A stretch of DNA of 17,195 bases from Thermoplasmata archaeon (GTDB taxonomy: Archaea > Thermoplasmatota > Thermoplasmata > Lutacidiplasmatales > UBA184). Every line of letters begins with the position of its first letter. Position 1 is the stretch's first letter. Both the position numbers and the translations under genes were made by a program. This document shows positions 15,229 through 17,195 of this stretch, one piece after another. The notes beneath the pieces are model-generated. The model was given only the letters and a program-made list of their open reading frames with translations. It was not told where the DNA came from and searched no databases. The DNA is taken from the NCBI GenBank assembly GCA_030044475.1, contig JASHVP010000137.1, positions 1 to 17,195 of the forward strand. The letters run 5' to 3'.

Positions 15229-15702
15229 TCACCGCACGGGCCGGACCGGCCCGACGTCGGCGAACCCCTGGCGGAGCCCCGTCCCCGCCCGTCGGGCGAG
15301 GAGCTGGGGGCGGAACAGCATCGCGTAGGCGTTCTGGGCGTGCTCCTCGGCGCGGCGGCGCGCGAGCGTCGCCAGCTCCGTCGGCCCGTCGGCCTCTCCC
15401 TCGAAGACGAAGCACTCGACGATCGGCTTCGCCTCCAGGACGCTCGTGAAGATCAGTCCCATCGACGCCTCGTGGGCGCACGTCTGGTCGTAGGCGGCCC
15501 TCCCCGGCATGCCGAGCGCCAGGCAGAGGTCGACCCCGTCGGACTGGAACAGCTGGCGGCAGGCGACCGGGAGGTCCTTGATCCCGGGGACGGTGCGACG
15601 GACGACCTTGAATCCGGTCCCCTCCGCCCGCAGCGCCCGGACGGCGTACGTCGCCAGGTCGACGCGCGCGAACGTCGTGTCGGCGACCCCGATCTTCCTC
15701 AC
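15229..15702 (-). CDS. ribC: Riboflavin synthase, archaeal type
   Basis: This 157-residue protein is the archaeal riboflavin synthase, which dismutates two lumazine molecules into riboflavin and is related to lumazine synthase rather than to the bacterial RibE. The RKIGVADTTFARVDLA start, the RRTVPGIKDLPVACRQLF segment, LCLALGMPGRAAYDQTCAHEAS and the VFEGEAD strand are typical. The start is the GTG at 15702, which shares GTGA with the ribL stop (15699-15702). The longer open frame to 15825 only adds arginine-rich shadow sequence antisense to nothing functional and inside ribL. Length matches archaeal homologues of about 155 residues. Confidence 0.95.
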   Translation of the reverse strand: MRKIGVADTTFARVDLATYAVRALRAEGTGFKVVRRTVPGIKDLPVACRQLFQSDGVDLCLALGMPGRAAYDQTCAHEASMGLIFTSVLEAKPIVECFVFEGEADGPTELATLARRRAEEHAQNAYAMLFRPQLLARRAGTGLRQGFADVGPVRPVR

Positions 15703-16139
15703 GGGGCCGCCTCGTGCGCCCGGGCGCGCTCGAGGATCCGCTCGACGATCCGGCGCGTCGCGAGCTCGTCGTACGGCCGGGCGCCGACGCGGACGACCCT
15801 GACGGGAACGCCGCGGCGCTCGCACTCGCGCTCGACCTCCTTCTCGTTCCAGACCTGGTCGTAGCCGAGCGCGATGATCGACGGGCGCTCCGCGACCACA
15901 GTCGCGTAGATGTCCGTCGTCGACCCGAGGATCGCCCGGTCGACCGGCTTCAGCGCCTCGACCATCTCGCGGCGGATGTGCTCGGGGACGTACGGCTCTC
16001 GCTTCAGGCGGCGCGCCGTCTGGTCCCGGGCGACGACGACGACGAGCTCGTCGCCGAGCTGGCGCGCTTCGGTGAGGAAGAAGACGTGGCCCGGGTGGAG
16101 GAGGTCGAAGACCCCCGTGGCCATTACGCGGACGCCCAT
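15699..16139 (-). CDS. ribL: FAD synthetase, archaeal RibL type
   Basis: This 146-residue nucleotidyltransferase transfers AMP from ATP to FMN, the last step of FAD synthesis. It has the HxGH motif as H15-P-G-H18, the ARDQTARRLKREPYVPEHIRR region, RREMVEALKPVDRAILGS, and the GYDQ motif, matching RibL of methanogens. The ATG at 16139 is chosen because MGVRVMATGVFD aligns end to end with the start of the Methanocaldococcus protein. A GTG at 16148 or an ATG at 16124 (TAATG with the ribB stop) are alternatives. With 16139 it overlaps ribB by 16 nt. Its stop overlaps the ribC start. Confidence 0.93.
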   Translation of the reverse strand: MGVRVMATGVFDLLHPGHVFFLTEARQLGDELVVVVARDQTARRLKREPYVPEHIRREMVEALKPVDRAILGSTTDIYATVVAERPSIIALGYDQVWNEKEVERECERRGVPVRVVRVGARPYDELATRRIVERILERARAHEAAP

Positions 16140-16855
16140 GTCCGCCACGCCCTCACGATCGTCTGGCCGTCCAGGAACTCGAACCGGTGCGCCCGCGCGT
16201 ACTCGCGCGCCGCCTCGGGCCCGCGGGCCCCTCCCGAGTCGCCGAGCATCTCGCAGACCGTGGCCGACTCGGAGAGTCCGCCCATCCGGGCGAGCGAGAC
16301 GGACAGCTCCGTATGACCCTTCCGCTCCGAGAGGAGCCGCGGGGCGGCGTAGATGATCGGAAGATGTCCCGGCGAGCTGAACTCGCGGGCGAATCGGCGC
16401 TGCAGCTCAACGGCCGACACGCGGGCCGCGTCCCGCGCGAGCTCGCCGATCGCCCGGATCCCGACCGCCCGGTCGTTGTCCGGGATCCCCGTGTAGGTCG
16501 CGCGAGGGTGGACGTGGAGCCCGAACGGGCTCCGGGCGTCGTACCGCAGCTCCTCGCGACGGAGGTCGCGCACGATCGGGAACGGCGCCTCCGCCCCGGC
16601 CAGGAGTTCCGAGTAGAACGGCAACCCGAGCTTCGCCCGCAGCTCCTCGGAAATCGCGACGCAGATCCACCCCCCGGCGTCCTTGCGGAGGAGACGGACG
16701 AGCTCGGGGGTCGCGCGCTCGCTCAGGATCACGAGGTCGGTCTCGCCCTCCCGTTCGGGCGCGTCGAAGACGAGCACCGGCTCGCCGGCGTCGAGCGCCC
16801 GGATCGCCGGCGCGAGCTCCGGCGGAACGGTCCGGACCGGCGGGGCCGAGAGCAT
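16124..16855 (-). CDS. ribB: 3,4-dihydroxy-2-butanone 4-phosphate synthase
   Basis: This 243-residue enzyme makes the four-carbon unit of riboflavin from ribulose 5-phosphate and needs Mg. It shows the acidic metal-binding motif REGETDLVI (about 34-42), DAGGWICVAI, the arginine/threonine region RATYTGIPDNDRAVGIRAI, and the C-terminal HTELSVSLARMGGLSESATVCEML with the second metal histidine and a conserved glutamate. It is not fused to GTP cyclohydrolase II, as expected in archaea. An ATG at 16855 is preferred; a GTG directly before it (16858) is possible. It is the first gene of ribB-ribL-ribC-ribH. The TATA-like box 25-28 nt upstream implies a leaderless mRNA. No FMN riboswitch fits in the short upstream region. 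Confidence 0.95.
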   Translation of the reverse strand: MLSAPPVRTVPPELAPAIRALDAGEPVLVFDAPEREGETDLVILSERATPELVRLLRKDAGGWICVAISEELRAKLGLPFYSELLAGAEAPFPIVRDLRREELRYDARSPFGLHVHPRATYTGIPDNDRAVGIRAIGELARDAARVSAVELQRRFAREFSSPGHLPIIYAAPRLLSERKGHTELSVSLARMGGLSESATVCEMLGDSGGARGPEAAREYARAHRFEFLDGQTIVRAWRTWASA

Positions 16856-16878
16856 CACTCTCGTCGAGCAGCCCGAAG

Positions 16879-16886
16879 CTAATAAG
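16879..16886 (-). promoter_or_regulatory. TATA box of the riboflavin operon
   Basis: On the minus strand this reads CTTATTAG, the clearest AT-rich box in the window. Its centre is about 27 nt from the ATG at 16855 and 24 nt from the GTG at 16858, so transcription should start at or within a few bases of the start codon. It follows directly after the T6 tract that may terminate the 16S transcript. Confidence 0.6.
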
Positions 16887-16902
16887 TTCGTGGTAACTAC
16901 TC

Positions 16903-16908
16903 AAAAAA
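16903..16908 (-). terminator. Oligo-T tract, possible terminator of the 16S rRNA transcript
   Basis: The minus strand reads CCCTTTTTTGAG here, a run of six T about 90 nt beyond the 16S 3' end and just ahead of the ribB TATA box. Archaeal RNA polymerase commonly terminates at T-rich runs, and such a run is otherwise rare in this GC-rich window. It could instead be a promoter-flanking AT-rich element. Confidence 0.42.
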
Positions 16909-16975
16909 GGGTTGACGGCCCGAAAGGAAGAGGAGACGCTTCGCGCCAGTTCGGCACATCGGACCGACCCCTTGC

Positions 16976-16995
16976 GCGCCCGCGGACGCGGGCGC
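16976..16995. repeat. Perfect GC-rich hairpin immediately beyond the 16S rRNA 3' end
   Basis: GCGCCCGCG, a two-base spacer GA and CGCGGGCGC form a 9-bp perfect inverted repeat. In the 16S direction it begins about 4 nt after the mature CCTCCT end, preceded by AAAA. It may be a processing or stabilising stem of the pre-rRNA. Read on the plus strand it is followed by TTTTA and looks like an intrinsic terminator, but no plus-strand gene ends here. Confidence 0.5.
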
Positions 16996-16999
16996 TTTT

Positions 17000-17195
17000 A
17001 GGAGGTGATCCATCTGCAGGTTCCCCTACAGATACCTTGTTACGACTTAGTCCCCCTTGCTGAACCGAAGTTCGAGCGACCCTGAGGAGTCACCCTCACT
17101 CCGACCCAACTCGGATGACTTGACGGGCGGTGTGTGCAAAGAGCAGGGGCACATTCACCGCGGGATGTTGACCCGCGATTACTACGGAATCCATT
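17000..17195 (-). rRNA. rrs: 16S ribosomal RNA, 3' end (5' part outside window)
   Basis: The plus strand shows AGGAGGTGATCC, the complement of the anti-Shine-Dalgarno 3' end. Next come the helix 45 region (CTGCAGGTTCCCCTACAG), ACCTTGTTACGACTT, and farther in the universal GACGGGCGGTGTGTGCA of the decoding site. The gene therefore runs on the minus strand with about 196 nt visible, and its 5' end and promoter lie outside. The ATCTG helix 45 variant and flanks look archaeal and are compatible with Thermoplasmata. No 23S or tRNA follows it; the next element downstream is the rib operon. The 3' boundary is placed at the last base of CCTCCT and is accurate to a base or two. Confidence 0.95.

Noticed and set aside
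16859..16975. FMN riboswitch upstream of ribB
   Set aside because: The TATA box lies 25-28 nt from the start codon, leaving no 5' leader, and no RFN-like conserved segments are visible.

Overview
The window is about 17.2 kb of very GC-rich, gene-dense archaeal chromosome. The archaeal assignment rests on the 3' end of an archaeal-type 16S rRNA gene at the right edge, a DNA primase large subunit (PriL) with four Fe-S cysteines, archaeal-type riboflavin synthase (RibC) and FAD synthetase (RibL), an AK6/Fap7-type kinase, and TATA-like boxes placed for leaderless transcription. A 16S gene followed directly by a protein operon instead of a 23S gene, plus a secreted S53 protease with PKD repeats, points to an uncultured high-GC member of Thermoplasmatota. 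That placement is inference; no full-length marker is present.

Layout, left to right. (1) Plus strand, 3-1674: the C-terminus of a serine hydroxymethyltransferase-like enzyme, an AK6/Fap7-like kinase and a CDP-alcohol phosphatidyltransferase, tightly spaced. (2) Minus strand, 4092-1604: a site-2-type membrane metalloprotease (M50 with PDZ) overlapping priL, whose tail overlaps the lipid gene antisense. (3) Plus strand, 4191-8048: a large membrane-anchored S53 (sedolisin) protease with several PKD-like modules, divergent from the M50 gene. (4) Minus strand, 9489-8038: the RNA ligase RtcB, with its own promoter. (5) Plus strand, 9599-9946: a small two-helix membrane protein with a C-terminal zinc ribbon. 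(6) Minus strand, 14293-9958: biotin protein ligase, a 12S/PccB/MmdA-like acyl-CoA carboxyltransferase, a 5S/PycB-like carboxyltransferase and a biotin carrier protein that probably starts at CTG. (7) Plus strand, 14387-14746: a small protein with weak SCP2-like features. (8) Minus strand, 16855-14743: ribB-ribL-ribC-ribH. (9) Minus strand, 17000 to beyond the window: 16S rRNA.

The most interesting region is number 6. It has exactly the three catalytic parts of methylmalonyl-CoA:oxaloacetate transcarboxylase (12S, 5S and 1.3S) plus the ligase that biotinylates the carrier. There is no biotin carboxylase and no sodium-pump beta subunit in the window. It may be an archaeal transcarboxylase that moves a carboxyl group between methylmalonyl-CoA and oxaloacetate/pyruvate without ATP, or a pair of carboxylases sharing a carrier, with the biotin carboxylase encoded elsewhere. 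The rib operon supplies the four-carbon precursor, lumazine, riboflavin and FAD steps; the GTP-derived branch and riboflavin kinase are not in the window.

The genome is very compact. Convergent genes overlap or nearly touch (1604-1674, 8038-8048, 14743-14746, and an 11-nt gap at 9947-9957), and co-directional genes are joined by GTGA or longer overlaps. No stretch longer than 300 bases lacks a gene. No tRNA, CRISPR array, insertion sequence or integrase was seen.
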